Positions 1-8,281 of a stretch of 24,747 nt of DNA are shown here, piece after piece; the stretch's first letter is position 1, and every line of letters starts with the position of its first letter. This DNA comes from a virus, in the IMG/VR virus record IMGVR_UViG_3300017962_000112, positions 1 to 24,747 of that record; one strand, written 5' to 3'. A program made the translations under genes and the position numbers. The notes beneath the pieces are model-generated. The model ran no database searches. It was given only the letters and a program-made list of their open reading frames with translations, and was not told where the DNA came from.

Positions 1-206
1 ATATGCATGTTCTATTCCATGGACCAATCGAATCACAAGGAATTATCAGAACTGCTATTACAGATATTTTAAATCAGGATGCCGGTTTACTAGATTCAGA
101 CATACCTCTTGAAAGAATTACAGTTACTCCAGATCCTTCGACAGCAGGACCTGATAGTGACTTTGGATTTAGTACCGTAATTGAAGGGATTGACAGTGCA
201 TTATGA
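1..206 (+). CDS. 15: Proximal tail sheath stabiliser gp15, C-terminal part (partial at 5' end)
   Basis: The reading frame is already open at the left edge, so this is the last ~67 codons of a longer gene; the ATG at 3 is probably internal. The stretch GIIRTAITD lines up with GLIRTTYTD near the C-terminus of T4 gp15, followed in both by an acidic/proline tail. gp15 caps the contracted or extended sheath at the head-proximal end and joins the tail to the neck. The gene lies directly before terminase small subunit 16, as in T4, and its TGA overlaps the next ATG (ATGA). The match is short, so identity rests on this motif plus synteny. Confidence 0.7.
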   Translation, partial: MHVLFHGPIESQGIIRTAITDILNQDAGLLDSDIPLERITVTPDPSTAGPDSDFGFSTVIEGIDSAL

Positions 207-544
207 TGGATTCAGCAACAGCCGAAAATGACTTTGAATATGCTAGACAGATATATCACGATCTACTAGCAAAAGGATCAGAGTCGATGGAAGAGATGAT
301 GGAAGTGGCAAGAGCTACTGAACATCCAAGAGCTTTTGAAGTTTTGTCAAATATGATGAAAAACATAGCTGACATTAACGGTAATCTTATGGATATGCAT
401 AAGAAGCGTAAAGACTTCAATCAAAAACAAATGGTGAAACAATTACCGAATCAAACAACAAATAATGTGTTTGTCGGTTCTACGACTGATTTACAGCGTA
501 TGCTACAAGATGAAATGATAGATGTTACTCCAAAGAATGAATGA
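203..544 (+). CDS. 16: Terminase small subunit gp16
   Basis: A 113-residue, mostly helical, charged protein in the exact place of T4 gene 16, between 15 and 17. Small terminase subunits recognise the concatemeric phage DNA and regulate the ATPase and nuclease of gp17 during head filling. It is shorter than T4 gp16 (164 residues), as is usual in marine T4-likes. The predicted helices around residues 15-75 (acidic and Met-rich) would form the oligomerisation core. It starts at an ATGA overlap with the preceding stop and its 3' end overlaps the start of the large subunit, so the two are translationally coupled. Assignment is mainly by position and size. Confidence 0.8.
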   Translation: MMDSATAENDFEYARQIYHDLLAKGSESMEEMMEVARATEHPRAFEVLSNMMKNIADINGNLMDMHKKRKDFNQKQMVKQLPNQTTNNVFVGSTTDLQRMLQDEMIDVTPKNE

Positions 545-2126
545 CACGTACCTTGGGAATCCTAATGTAAAACGAGATGGCATAGTTACTAATTGGACTC
601 AAGAAGAAGTCCTAGAGTATGCTCGTTGTATGAAAGATCCCGCTTATTTTGCAACTCAATATTGTAAGATTATATCTCTTGATGAGGGTTTAGTTCCTTT
701 TGAACTATATCCATATCAAGAAAAAATGTTTGATGCATTTAATACAAATCGATTTAATATTGTATTAGCATGTAGACAATCAGGAAAATCTATTTCTTCG
801 GTCGCATATCTTCTATGGTATGCTTTATTTCACACAGAAAAAACTATTGCTGTTATGGCAAACAAAGGTGCCACTGCTCGTGAGATGCTTGGACGCATTA
901 CGCTTATGCTAGAAAATCTACCCTTTTTCTTGCAACCCGGTTGTAAGGCTTTGAATAAGGGGTCGATTGAATTTTCGAATAATTCACGGATTGTTGCGGC
1001 CGCAACTTCAGGCTCCTCGATTCGAGGTATGTCTGTGTCATTATTGTATTTAGACGAGTTTGCATTTGTGGAAAATGCTGCTGAGTTTTATACGTCGACA
1101 TATCCGGTTATCTCATCTGGTAAAGAAACTAAAATTATTATCACATCCACTGCGAATGGTATCGGTAATGTGTTTCATAAAATATGGGAAGGTGCTTCTC
1201 AAGGTGTAAATGAATTTAAACCTTTTCGTGTAGATTGGTGGGATGTTCCAGGTCGAGATAAGACATGGAAAGACCAAACCATAGCAAATACATCTCAGCT
1301 TCAGTTTGACCAAGAATTTGGGAATACATTTTTTGGAACAGGTGATACATTAATTAATGCCGAAACTTTATTAAAACTTAGAGCGAAAAATCCTATTCGT
1401 TATCTTGAAGGCGGTGACCTTAAGATTTACGAAGAAACACAAAAAGGGCATGAATATATCATGCTAGTAGACGTTTCGAAAGGAAGAGGACAGGACTATT
1501 CTACATTTAATTTAATCGATATTAGCTCTAGGCCATTTAAACAGGTTGCTGTATATCGCAATAACCTTATCTCTCCATTACTCTTCCCAAACATTATTTA
1601 TAAATGGGCGAATTCCTACAATAAAGCTTATGTAGTTATTGAGTCAAATGATCAGGGTTCTCTTGTAACAAATGGCCTCTATCATGATTTAGAATATGAA
1701 AACATGCACGTTGAATCTGCTATTAAAGCAAATGCTCTTGGCGTTGAAATGACTCGTAAAGTAAAACGTTTAGGCTGTTCTGCATTTAAAGACGTATTAG
1801 AAAATAATAGATTAGATATAGTAGATGATCATACTATTATGGAAATATCTACGTTTGTTGCAAAAGGGCAATCTTACGAAGCTTCTCCTGGAAATCATGA
1901 TGATTTAGTTATGAATTTTGTTATGTTTGGTTATTTTGTATCGACACAATATTTTGCTGACATGACTGATATTAATTTAAAAGAAATGATGTTTAAACAA
2001 AAAATGAAAGAAATTGAAGATGATTTGCCTCCATTTGGATTTATAGACGATGGACTAGATAATCTTCCAACTCAGGAAGAACTCGAAGGTAGACAGTGGG
2101 CCATTGAGTATGCGCCGGATATTTAA
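522..2126 (+). CDS. 17: Terminase large subunit gp17 (packaging ATPase and nuclease)
   Basis: This is the motor that translocates and cuts DNA at the portal. ATPase domain: Walker A CRQSGKS at residues ~84-90, Walker B LLYLDE ~174-179, coupling motif TST ~209-211. RNase-H-like nuclease domain: VDVSKGRGQDY with D317, VIESNDQG with E374, and NHDDLVM with D460/D461, matching the T4 acidic triad (D401, E458, D542). It has 534 residues against 610 in T4: the T4 N-terminal extension of ~80 residues is missing and the protein begins just before the conserved YLGNPNVKR segment. A second in-frame ATG at 537 would reduce the overlap with gene 16 to 8 nt and is an equally good start; neither has a strong Shine-Dalgarno. 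Confidence 0.97.
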   Translation: MLLQRMNDTYLGNPNVKRDGIVTNWTQEEVLEYARCMKDPAYFATQYCKIISLDEGLVPFELYPYQEKMFDAFNTNRFNIVLACRQSGKSISSVAYLLWYALFHTEKTIAVMANKGATAREMLGRITLMLENLPFFLQPGCKALNKGSIEFSNNSRIVAAATSGSSIRGMSVSLLYLDEFAFVENAAEFYTSTYPVISSGKETKIIITSTANGIGNVFHKIWEGASQGVNEFKPFRVDWWDVPGRDKTWKDQTIANTSQLQFDQEFGNTFFGTGDTLINAETLLKLRAKNPIRYLEGGDLKIYEETQKGHEYIMLVDVSKGRGQDYSTFNLIDISSRPFKQVAVYRNNLISPLLFPNIIYKWANSYNKAYVVIESNDQGSLVTNGLYHDLEYENMHVESAIKANALGVEMTRKVKRLGCSAFKDVLENNRLDIVDDHTIMEISTFVAKGQSYEASPGNHDDLVMNFVMFGYFVSTQYFADMTDINLKEMMFKQKMKEIEDDLPPFGFIDDGLDNLPTQEELEGRQWAIEYAPDI

Positions 2127-2130
2127 AAAT

Positions 2131-2138
2131 TATAAATA
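2131..2138 (+). promoter_or_regulatory. Late promoter (TATAAATA) for gp18
   Basis: An exact match to the T4 late -10 element TATAAATA, recognised by the gp55 sigma together with gp33 and the clamp gp45. It sits in the only sizeable gap between gp17 and gp18. By analogy with T4 late promoters, transcription should start near 2144, giving a leader of ~60 nt to the gp18 ATG. The gp55 and gp45 needed for it are both encoded in this window. Confidence 0.85.
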
Positions 2139-2203
2139 CTATCAAGTGAATATTCGTATTATGGACCCGCATATAATTTAATTTTCGGAAGAGGAAAAAA
2201 ATC

Positions 2204-3934
2204 ATGGCATTTTCAGAATCTCCAGCAATTACGGTAAGAGAAATCGACGCGTCTGGCGTAGTGCCAGCGGTTTCTTCTTCAACCGGTGGTTTTGCTGGTA
2301 ATTTCAGATGGGGGCCAGTCGAACAAGCTACACTGATTAGTAATGAATCTCAGCTAGCTGCAACGTTCGGTGCACCATCATCTGCAAATTCTGTCGATTT
2401 TCACTCGGCAGCGTACTTTCTTAAGTACACAAATGCCCTTCAAGTTGTTCGTGTTTTAGGCGATAGTGATGGCTTTAACGCATACAACCACAATGAAGCG
2501 GCAGCAGGATTAAATGTTAGAATCAAAAACGAAGACGATTTCAATAATGCAATTGCAGGATTTGATTCCGACGAACATACTTTTATTGCTAAATGGCCAG
2601 GTGAACTTGGTAATAGTTTAAGAGTTTCTCTATGTCCACAACAAGATGCTGATTCAGCATTCAATGGTTGGGCATACAAAGATAATTTCGATGCAGCACC
2701 TGCAACATCTTCATTTGCTGAAGGTGCAAGCGCTGTAAACGATGAAATTCACGTAGCAGTTGTAGACGCTGATGGTAAATTCTCAGGCACATCTGGTACA
2801 GTTCTAGAAACATTTCCATTTGTATCACTAGCTTCCAATGCTAAGACAGCTGATGGTTCAACAAATTATGTAAGAGACGTAATTAATAGAACATCACGCT
2901 ATATTTGGATGGCAGGCTTCGATTCAGACTATAGTGTTGCTAATGCTGGTACTGCGGCGACAAGTGGTAAAGATTACCAACTTTCAGCTGGAGTTCTAGA
3001 TGCTAAAAACTATGATTTAGATTCAGGCGATGAATCTGAAAATATGGATGTAGGAGATTATATCACAGGTTTCGATCAGCTTGAAGATAAAGACGCTATC
3101 CAAGTTGATATGTTAATTGCTCCTCAAATGACGTCAAGAACAGATACTACTACTATTGTTAACGATCTAGTAAGTATTGCTCAAGGAACACGTAAAGACT
3201 GCGTTGTTGTAGCTTCACCTGCTCGTTCAGACATTGTTGGTGGATCTGACCCTGTAAATGATACCGTAACTACTGCGGGAACATTTACTTCTTCTTCATA
3301 TCTAGTAGTTGATAACAACTATCTAAAAGTATATGACAAATATAATGATGAGTTTATCTTTATTCCAGCTAACTCATCAACTGCTGGTATCATGGCAGCT
3401 ACAGACGTAAATGCAGCTTCATGGTTCTCACCAGCTGGTCCACGTCGTGGTCAATATCTAGGTGTTACAGGTATTGCATATTCTCCAAATAAAGCTGAGA
3501 GAGATGTTCTATATCGTAACGGTGTTAACCCAATCGCAAATATTCCTGGACAAGGTTTATTGCTATTCGGTGATAAAACTAAACTAGCAAGACCATCTGC
3601 ATTTGATCGTATTAACGTACGTCGATTGTTCTTAACAATTGAGAGAGCTATTTCTCTTGCTGCAAGAAACGTAATGTTCGAATTTAACGATGAGTTTACT
3701 CGAGCAGAATTTGTAGGTATTGTTGAGCCCTTCCTTCGTGACATCAAAGGCCGTCGTGGTATAACTGACTTTAGAGTAGTTTGTGACGAAACAAACAACA
3801 CGGCAGCAGTTATAGATAGAAATGAATTCGTTGCGACTGTCTTGATCAAACCTGCACGTTCAATTAACTTTGTTACTCTTAACTTTGTTGCTGTACGTAC
3901 CGGCGTTGATTTCGCAGAAATCGCTGGTGTATAA
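2204..3934 (+). CDS. 18: Tail sheath protein gp18
   Basis: The contractile sheath subunit. The N-terminus (SPAITVREIDASGV, then a GGFAGNFRWGPVE stretch) and the C-terminal ~200 residues (GPRRGQYLG, FVGIVEPFLRDIKGRRG, then a run ending in VLIKPARSINFVTLNF) are the conserved sheath core that packs around the tube. The variable middle domains (~residues 90-330) are rich in A, S, T and D and should be surface exposed. It has 576 residues against 659 in T4, with the loss in the outer domains. It starts at ATG 2204 behind a strong Shine-Dalgarno (GGAAGAGG, 2187-2194) and is the first gene of the late transcript from 2131. The tube gene follows after 11 nt. Confidence 0.96.
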   Translation: MAFSESPAITVREIDASGVVPAVSSSTGGFAGNFRWGPVEQATLISNESQLAATFGAPSSANSVDFHSAAYFLKYTNALQVVRVLGDSDGFNAYNHNEAAAGLNVRIKNEDDFNNAIAGFDSDEHTFIAKWPGELGNSLRVSLCPQQDADSAFNGWAYKDNFDAAPATSSFAEGASAVNDEIHVAVVDADGKFSGTSGTVLETFPFVSLASNAKTADGSTNYVRDVINRTSRYIWMAGFDSDYSVANAGTAATSGKDYQLSAGVLDAKNYDLDSGDESENMDVGDYITGFDQLEDKDAIQVDMLIAPQMTSRTDTTTIVNDLVSIAQGTRKDCVVVASPARSDIVGGSDPVNDTVTTAGTFTSSSYLVVDNNYLKVYDKYNDEFIFIPANSSTAGIMAATDVNAASWFSPAGPRRGQYLGVTGIAYSPNKAERDVLYRNGVNPIANIPGQGLLLFGDKTKLARPSAFDRINVRRLFLTIERAISLAARNVMFEFNDEFTRAEFVGIVEPFLRDIKGRRGITDFRVVCDETNNTAAVIDRNEFVATVLIKPARSINFVTLNFVAVRTGVDFAEIAGV

Positions 3935-3945
3935 GGAGAAAATAG

Positions 3946-4476
3946 ATGGCAGTTTTAGGAGTCGACGATTTTAAATCAAAATTAGTTGGTGGCGGTGCTC
4001 GCCCCAATTTGTTCAAAGTTACTTTGAATTTTCCAACATACGTTGAAGGAAGTGATGCAGAACTAGCATCTTTCCTATGTAGAGCTGGCCAGCTTCCAGG
4101 TTCTACAATTCCTGCTATGCCTATCGCTTTCCGCGGTAGACAGCTACAAATGGCAGGCGATAGAGTATTTGAACCATGGGCAATTACTATCATGAACGAT
4201 ACTAATTTCACTGTTCGTAACTCTATTGAACGCTGGATGAATGGTATTAACGAACATTCAGCTAATACCGGCCGTGTCAATCCAGCTGATTATCAAGTAG
4301 ATCTTACGGTTGATCAATTGGATAAAGACGAAGTAGTTTTGAAAACTTATAAGTTCATTTCAGCGTTTCCAACAGCGCTATCTGCAATCGATCTGGCATA
4401 TGATGCGAACGATCAGATTGAAGAATTTACTGTTGAGTTTACGTATCAGTATTGGACTTCAAACACAACTACTTAA
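3946..4476 (+). CDS. 19: Tail tube protein gp19
   Basis: Major subunit of the rigid inner tail tube through which DNA is delivered. It has 176 residues (T4: 163). The family pattern is visible: N-terminal GARPNLFKVTLNFP, the central segment PGSTIPAMPIAFRGRQLQMAGDR, and the C-terminal IEEFTVEFTYQYW strand, which together make the beta-sandwich that stacks into hexameric rings. The Shine-Dalgarno AAGGAG overlaps the gp18 stop (3933-3938), so sheath and tube are co-translated. A GC-rich hairpin at 4490-4509 follows, which may set the ratio of tube to portal expression. Confidence 0.95.
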   Translation: MAVLGVDDFKSKLVGGGARPNLFKVTLNFPTYVEGSDAELASFLCRAGQLPGSTIPAMPIAFRGRQLQMAGDRVFEPWAITIMNDTNFTVRNSIERWMNGINEHSANTGRVNPADYQVDLTVDQLDKDEVVLKTYKFISAFPTALSAIDLAYDANDQIEEFTVEFTYQYWTSNTTT

Positions 4477-4489
4477 ATAGTATAGTTTT

Positions 4490-4509
4490 GAGGGGCGGCA
4501 ACGCCCCTC
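4490..4509 (+). terminator. GC-rich hairpin between gp19 and gp20
   Basis: A perfect 8-bp stem, GAGGGGCG / CGCCCCTC, closes a GCAA tetraloop of the stable GNRA type. The downstream sequence TATATTCTATT is U-rich but has no clean U-run, so this is either a leaky terminator that lowers portal transcription below that of sheath and tube, or an mRNA 3'-end stabiliser. Confidence 0.65.
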
Positions 4510-4530
4510 TATATTCTATTAGGATGAAAT

Positions 4531-6030
4531 ATGGCCGATAATAACTCATTAAAAATATTTGGCTTTGAAATTCGAAGAGCCAATCAAAAAGAAGAAGACA
4601 AGAAGTTACAGTCTATAGTCCCTCGTCAAGATGACGACGGGGCTGGTTACGTTACTGCTTCTGGTTCTCACTACGGTCAATATATTAATATTGATGGAGA
4701 TGATTCTAAAGATAATCATCAATTAATTATGAAATATCGCGGAGTATCAATGCATCCAGAAGTTGATGCTGCTATCGAAGATATTATTAATGAATCTATT
4801 TCTGCACAAGAAGATGAACAACCAGTATCAATTGTTCTTGATAAGGTTGAAGTGTCAGATCAAATTAAAAAAGGAATTACCGAAGAGTTCGATAACATTA
4901 TTTCAATGTTAGACTTTGCGAATAATGGCCACGACATGTTTAAACGTTGGTATATTGATGGCCGTTTATATCATCATCTTGTTGTAAATGAATCTAATAT
5001 TAAAGCAGGTATTCAGGAGATTCGTCCTATTGATTCTGCAAAGATTCGTAAAGTAAAACAAGTAAAGAAAAAGAAAGATCCTGTTACAGGAGCTAATATC
5101 GTTGAATCAGTAGATGAATATTACATTTATCAAGAAAAGCCAGGTCAACAAACTTCTGGTGTAAAACTTTCAAATGATTCAGTTAGCTATGTGACTTCTG
5201 GATTACTTTCAGCAGATCGTAAAAAAGTAGTTTCACATTTACATAAAGCTTTAAAGCCAATTAACCAACTTCGTATGATGGAAGATTCATTGGTTATTTA
5301 TAGGCTTGCGCGTGCACCTGAAAGACGTATTTTTTATATTGATGTTGGTAACTTACCTCGTGGTAAGTCTGAGCAATATATGAAAGATATTATGGCACGA
5401 TATCGCAATAAACTTGTATATGACGCAGATACAGGACAGATTAGAGATGACAGAAAACATATGTCAATGCTCGAAGATTTCTGGCTACCAAGACGTGAAG
5501 GTGGAAGAGGCACTGAGATCTCTACTTTACCAGGCGGAGAAAACCTCGGACAGATTGACGATATTATCTATTTCCAAAAGCGTCTTTATCGGTCTCTTAA
5601 CGTACCGATTAATCGCTTAGAACAAGAAGCACAATTTAGCTTAGGTCGTTCTACAGAAATTAGTAGAGATGAACTTAAATTCCAAAAGTTTATTGATCGT
5701 CTTCGTAAACGTTTCTCAATGTTGTTCTTAGAGATTCTAAAGAAACAACTTATAATGAAGGGTTTAATTACTGAAGATGATTGGAATGAATGGAAAAATG
5801 ATCTTGTAGTTGACTATATTCGTGATAACCATTTCACAGAATTAAAAGACGCTGAACTACTAAGAGAAAGATTACAGACACTTGATCAAGTAAGTCAATA
5901 TGTGGGTGAATACTTCTCAAAAGAATGGGTTATGAAAAACGTTTTAATGTTTAACGATGATGACATTAAACAAGTTGCTCAACAATCTAGTGAAGAAGAA
6001 CCTACACAAGATGATGTACCTGAGGAATAA
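4531..6030 (+). CDS. 20: Portal vertex protein gp20
   Basis: The dodecameric ring at one head vertex: docking site of the terminase and of the neck, and initiator of prohead assembly. It has 499 residues (T4: 524). Conserved T4 portal stretches are seen: YRGVSMHPEVDAAIEDIINE near residue 75, an IRPIDSAKIRKVKQ segment, ERRIFYIDVGNLPRGKSEQY, KHMSMLEDFWLPRREGG, GTEISTLPGG and NVPINRLEQE. The C-terminal ~20 residues are acidic. The Shine-Dalgarno TAGGA lies ~8 nt before the ATG. It comes directly before the core-protein genes, as in T4. Confidence 0.96.
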   Translation: MADNNSLKIFGFEIRRANQKEEDKKLQSIVPRQDDDGAGYVTASGSHYGQYINIDGDDSKDNHQLIMKYRGVSMHPEVDAAIEDIINESISAQEDEQPVSIVLDKVEVSDQIKKGITEEFDNIISMLDFANNGHDMFKRWYIDGRLYHHLVVNESNIKAGIQEIRPIDSAKIRKVKQVKKKKDPVTGANIVESVDEYYIYQEKPGQQTSGVKLSNDSVSYVTSGLLSADRKKVVSHLHKALKPINQLRMMEDSLVIYRLARAPERRIFYIDVGNLPRGKSEQYMKDIMARYRNKLVYDADTGQIRDDRKHMSMLEDFWLPRREGGRGTEISTLPGGENLGQIDDIIYFQKRLYRSLNVPINRLEQEAQFSLGRSTEISRDELKFQKFIDRLRKRFSMLFLEILKKQLIMKGLITEDDWNEWKNDLVVDYIRDNHFTELKDAELLRERLQTLDQVSQYVGEYFSKEWVMKNVLMFNDDDIKQVAQQSSEEEPTQDDVPEE

Positions 6031-6036
6031 TTTTAT

Positions 6037-6044
6037 TATAAATA
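6037..6044 (+). promoter_or_regulatory. Late promoter (TATAAATA) for the gp67-gp23 head operon
   Basis: Exact TATAAATA just after the gp20 stop and 23 nt before the gp67 ATG. The expected start near 6050 leaves a very short leader containing the Shine-Dalgarno TGGAGA. It would drive 67-68-21-22-23, which have no other exact late element until the terminator at 9639. Confidence 0.8.
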
Positions 6045-6067
6045 ATAAGAAATGGAGATAATTAATT

Positions 6068-6358
6068 ATGGAAAATATTGAACAATTGATCCAACAAGCA
6101 GCTGATCAAGATTTTGCTACAGCAAATAATACTTTTGCTGAAATTATGGCAGCAAAAATGAATGATGCTTTGGATCAAGAACGGATTAAAGTATCCGGTC
6201 AAATTTATAATGGTCTTGAAGAAGAGGATCCCGAAGAGGAACAACTTGAATTAGATCTAGATGATGAAGATGTTGAAGTAGAGTTTGAAGAGGATGACGT
6301 AGATGTTGACGACGCAGTTGATACAGAAGACCCCGATGAAGACTCTGAAGACGATTAG
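6068..6358 (+). CDS. 67: Prohead core protein gp67
   Basis: A 96-residue protein with a helical N-terminal half (to about residue 50) and an extremely acidic C-terminal half made almost only of D and E. T4 gp67 (80 residues) has the same build: a short head similar to IEAIKSNDLVAARKLFAEAMAA (here DQDFATANNTFAEIMAA) and a poly-acidic tail. It is an internal scaffold component needed for head-length control and is degraded by gp21 during maturation. It sits between portal and gp68/gp21, as in T4, directly behind a late promoter. The 3' end overlaps the next gene in another frame. Confidence 0.88.
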   Translation: MENIEQLIQQAADQDFATANNTFAEIMAAKMNDALDQERIKVSGQIYNGLEEEDPEEEQLELDLDDEDVEVEFEEDDVDVDDAVDTEDPDEDSEDD

Positions 6359-6536
6359 AGAAGCTGTAAAGAAAGAACGTACAGTTTTTAAAAGAAAATA
6401 TGATGGCTTTAGATTAGAAATCATTCAGAGATTTGATAAATTTGAAGCTTATGTAGACGGTGAAAAATTAGATACATACGATACAAAACAGCATGCACAA
6501 AAAATGCTTATGCAGTTTGTTAGGGAAGTAGATTAA
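6336..6536 (+). CDS. 68: Prohead core protein, gp68-like
   Basis: A small basic protein (66 residues from ATG 6336) with MKTLKTIREAVKKERTVF at the start and a compact C-terminal domain (FDKFEAYVDGEKLDTYDT) that could be a beta-hairpin followed by a helix. In T4 the gene between 67 and 21 is 68, a core protein that helps set prohead shape; position is the main argument because sequence similarity is weak. An upstream in-frame ATG at 6303 has a purine-rich GAAGAGG before it, but the added 11 residues look like a read-out of the acidic gp67 region, so 6336 is preferred. Its TAA shares an A with the gp21 ATG. Confidence 0.65.
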   Translation: MKTLKTIREAVKKERTVFKRKYDGFRLEIIQRFDKFEAYVDGEKLDTYDTKQHAQKMLMQFVREVD

Positions 6537-7198
6537 TGAAGCTTATTGCTGAATACACAGAAAATGATATTCAATGCTTGGTCGAAGCCAAGGAAGATGG
6601 TACAAAGAATTATACCATCGAAGGTGTATTCGCGCAAGCTGAACAAAAGAATAGAAATGGACGTATATATCCGAAGGCTGTCATGGAAGGCGCCGTAAAG
6701 AAATACGTCAATGAACAAGTTAAAACAAAACGGGCTGTTGGTGAACTAAATCACCCTGAAGGCCCTACTGTAAACTTGGATAAAGTTTCTCACCTCATTA
6801 CCGATCTCAAATTTGAGGACAACAATGTGGTGGGTAAGGCACGTATCTTGGACACTCCAATGGGCCAAATTGTAAAAGGTTTGCTTGAAGGCGGTGTGCA
6901 ATTAGGTGTCTCAACTCGTGGTATGGGTAGCCTTGAGAAACGTGGCGATGCCATGTATGTCAAAGATGACTTTATGCTTAATACGGTTGACATCGTACAA
7001 GATCCATCTGCTCCAGGAGCTTTTGTTAATGGGATTATGGAAGGTGTAGATTGGGTCTGGAATAACGGCATCATTGAAGCTCAAGTAATTGAAAAAATGG
7101 AGACTGAAATTAAGACAGCTCCACGCGCTGATCTCTATGAGACTCAGACTCGTGAGTTTAAAAATTTCCTCTCGTTACTGAAAAATAAAACATATTAG
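6536..7198 (+). CDS. 21: Prohead core protease gp21
   Basis: A serine protease of the herpesvirus-assemblin/HK97-protease type which, after prohead assembly, cleaves scaffold, core proteins and the capsid N-terminus. It has 220 residues (T4: 212). Visible motifs: NRNGRIYPK (~40-47), the catalytic-His segment GELNHPEGP (H73), the catalytic-Ser segment QLGVSTRGMGS (S126), then VDIVQDPSAPGAF (~151-163). The order and spacing of His and Ser fit the family. The ATG overlaps the previous stop by one base. The third-position base use is somewhat richer in C and G than in gp20. Confidence 0.95.
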   Translation: MKLIAEYTENDIQCLVEAKEDGTKNYTIEGVFAQAEQKNRNGRIYPKAVMEGAVKKYVNEQVKTKRAVGELNHPEGPTVNLDKVSHLITDLKFEDNNVVGKARILDTPMGQIVKGLLEGGVQLGVSTRGMGSLEKRGDAMYVKDDFMLNTVDIVQDPSAPGAFVNGIMEGVDWVWNNGIIEAQVIEKMETEIKTAPRADLYETQTREFKNFLSLLKNKTY

Positions 7199-7208
7199 GA
7201 GGTCAAAC

Positions 7209-8264
7209 ATGACTGATCAAGTACAAGACCAGGAAGTTGAGCTCGACGAAGAGAAAATCGAAGAAGCTCACGATCCAAAGAATGCGGAAGCACAGTCTAT
7301 CGCTTCTGTTGATTCTGCTGAAGATAAAGGTCCTAAAGCCAAAGGCCGTAAGGGAGATAAGTCTAACAGCGAACCAATGCAAAAGTTGCCAGGAACTAAA
7401 GCTGGTATGATCAATGCGGCATATATGAAAATGTCTTCTATGAAAAAAGAAGATCTTGCAAATATGCTACAAAAAGTAATGGGTGAAGGTGTTGAAGCCG
7501 AAGAAGCTGCAATGGTAGAAAACGTTGACGTTAACTACGAAGCTGATTTTTCTGCTGATCTAGATGCATTGATCGAGTCTGAAGCTACTCTTTCAGAAGA
7601 GTTTAAAGCTAAAACAGCCGTAATTTTTGAAGCAGCAATCAAATCTAAATTGGCCGAAGAAATCGACCGTTTGGAAGAAAACTATAAGACTGAACTCGAA
7701 GAAGAAGTAGCAGCTACTAAAGCTGATATGGTCGAGAAAGTCGATAGCTACCTCAACTATGTGGTTGAGAATTGGATGGAAGAAAATAAACTTGCAGTTC
7801 AATCAGGTCTACGTACCGAGATTGCTGAGAAGTTTATGAACTCATTGAAAGATCTATTTACAGAATCTTACATTGAGGTTCCAGAATCTAAAGTTGACCT
7901 AGTTGACGAACTAGCTGCTGAAGTTGAAGAACTTGAAGAAGCTCTAAATACTTCAATGGCAAAAGCAATTCAAGTTTCTGAAGAACTAGAAACATTGAAG
8001 CGTAATGAAGTAATTCGCGAAGCTTCAAAAGATCTAGCTGAAACACAAGTTGAAAAACTTGCGAAGCTTGTAGAAGATATTGATTTCGAAGACGAAGAAA
8101 CTTTTGCTGAAAAAGTGAAAGTTGTTAAAGAATCATACTTCAAAAAAGAAACCGTTGAGTCTGTAATTGAAGAATCAAGCGAAGACGATGGCGATGCCGT
8201 AGTTGAAGCTTCTGATACAATGGCTCAATACCTTTCAGCGATCCGTAAAGCGGCGCAAAAATAA
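7209..8264 (+). CDS. 22: Prohead core scaffold protein gp22
   Basis: The major internal scaffold around which gp23 assembles; it is digested to small peptides by gp21 before packaging. It has 351 residues, longer than T4 gp22 (269). Composition is typical: very rich in E, K and A, with long coiled-coil-prone helices over about residues 100-300 and disordered ends. The N-terminal ~60 residues (SVDSAEDKGPKAKGRKGDKS) look flexible. The C-terminal segment SDTMAQYLSAIRKAAQK resembles the T4 scaffold end that contacts the capsid. A strong Shine-Dalgarno AGGAGG (7197-7202) overlaps the gp21 stop, which fits the high copy number needed. Confidence 0.92.
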   Translation: MTDQVQDQEVELDEEKIEEAHDPKNAEAQSIASVDSAEDKGPKAKGRKGDKSNSEPMQKLPGTKAGMINAAYMKMSSMKKEDLANMLQKVMGEGVEAEEAAMVENVDVNYEADFSADLDALIESEATLSEEFKAKTAVIFEAAIKSKLAEEIDRLEENYKTELEEEVAATKADMVEKVDSYLNYVVENWMEENKLAVQSGLRTEIAEKFMNSLKDLFTESYIEVPESKVDLVDELAAEVEELEEALNTSMAKAIQVSEELETLKRNEVIREASKDLAETQVEKLAKLVEDIDFEDEETFAEKVKVVKESYFKKETVESVIEESSEDDGDAVVEASDTMAQYLSAIRKAAQK

Positions 8265-8281
8265 TTTGGGAGTCCAAACAA

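Noticed and set aside
3451-4280. Two open frames of ~130 codons on the minus strand opposite gp18 and gp19
   Set aside because: They are antisense shadows of well-identified structural genes, with no ribosome sites or recognisable domains; all real genes here are on the + strand.
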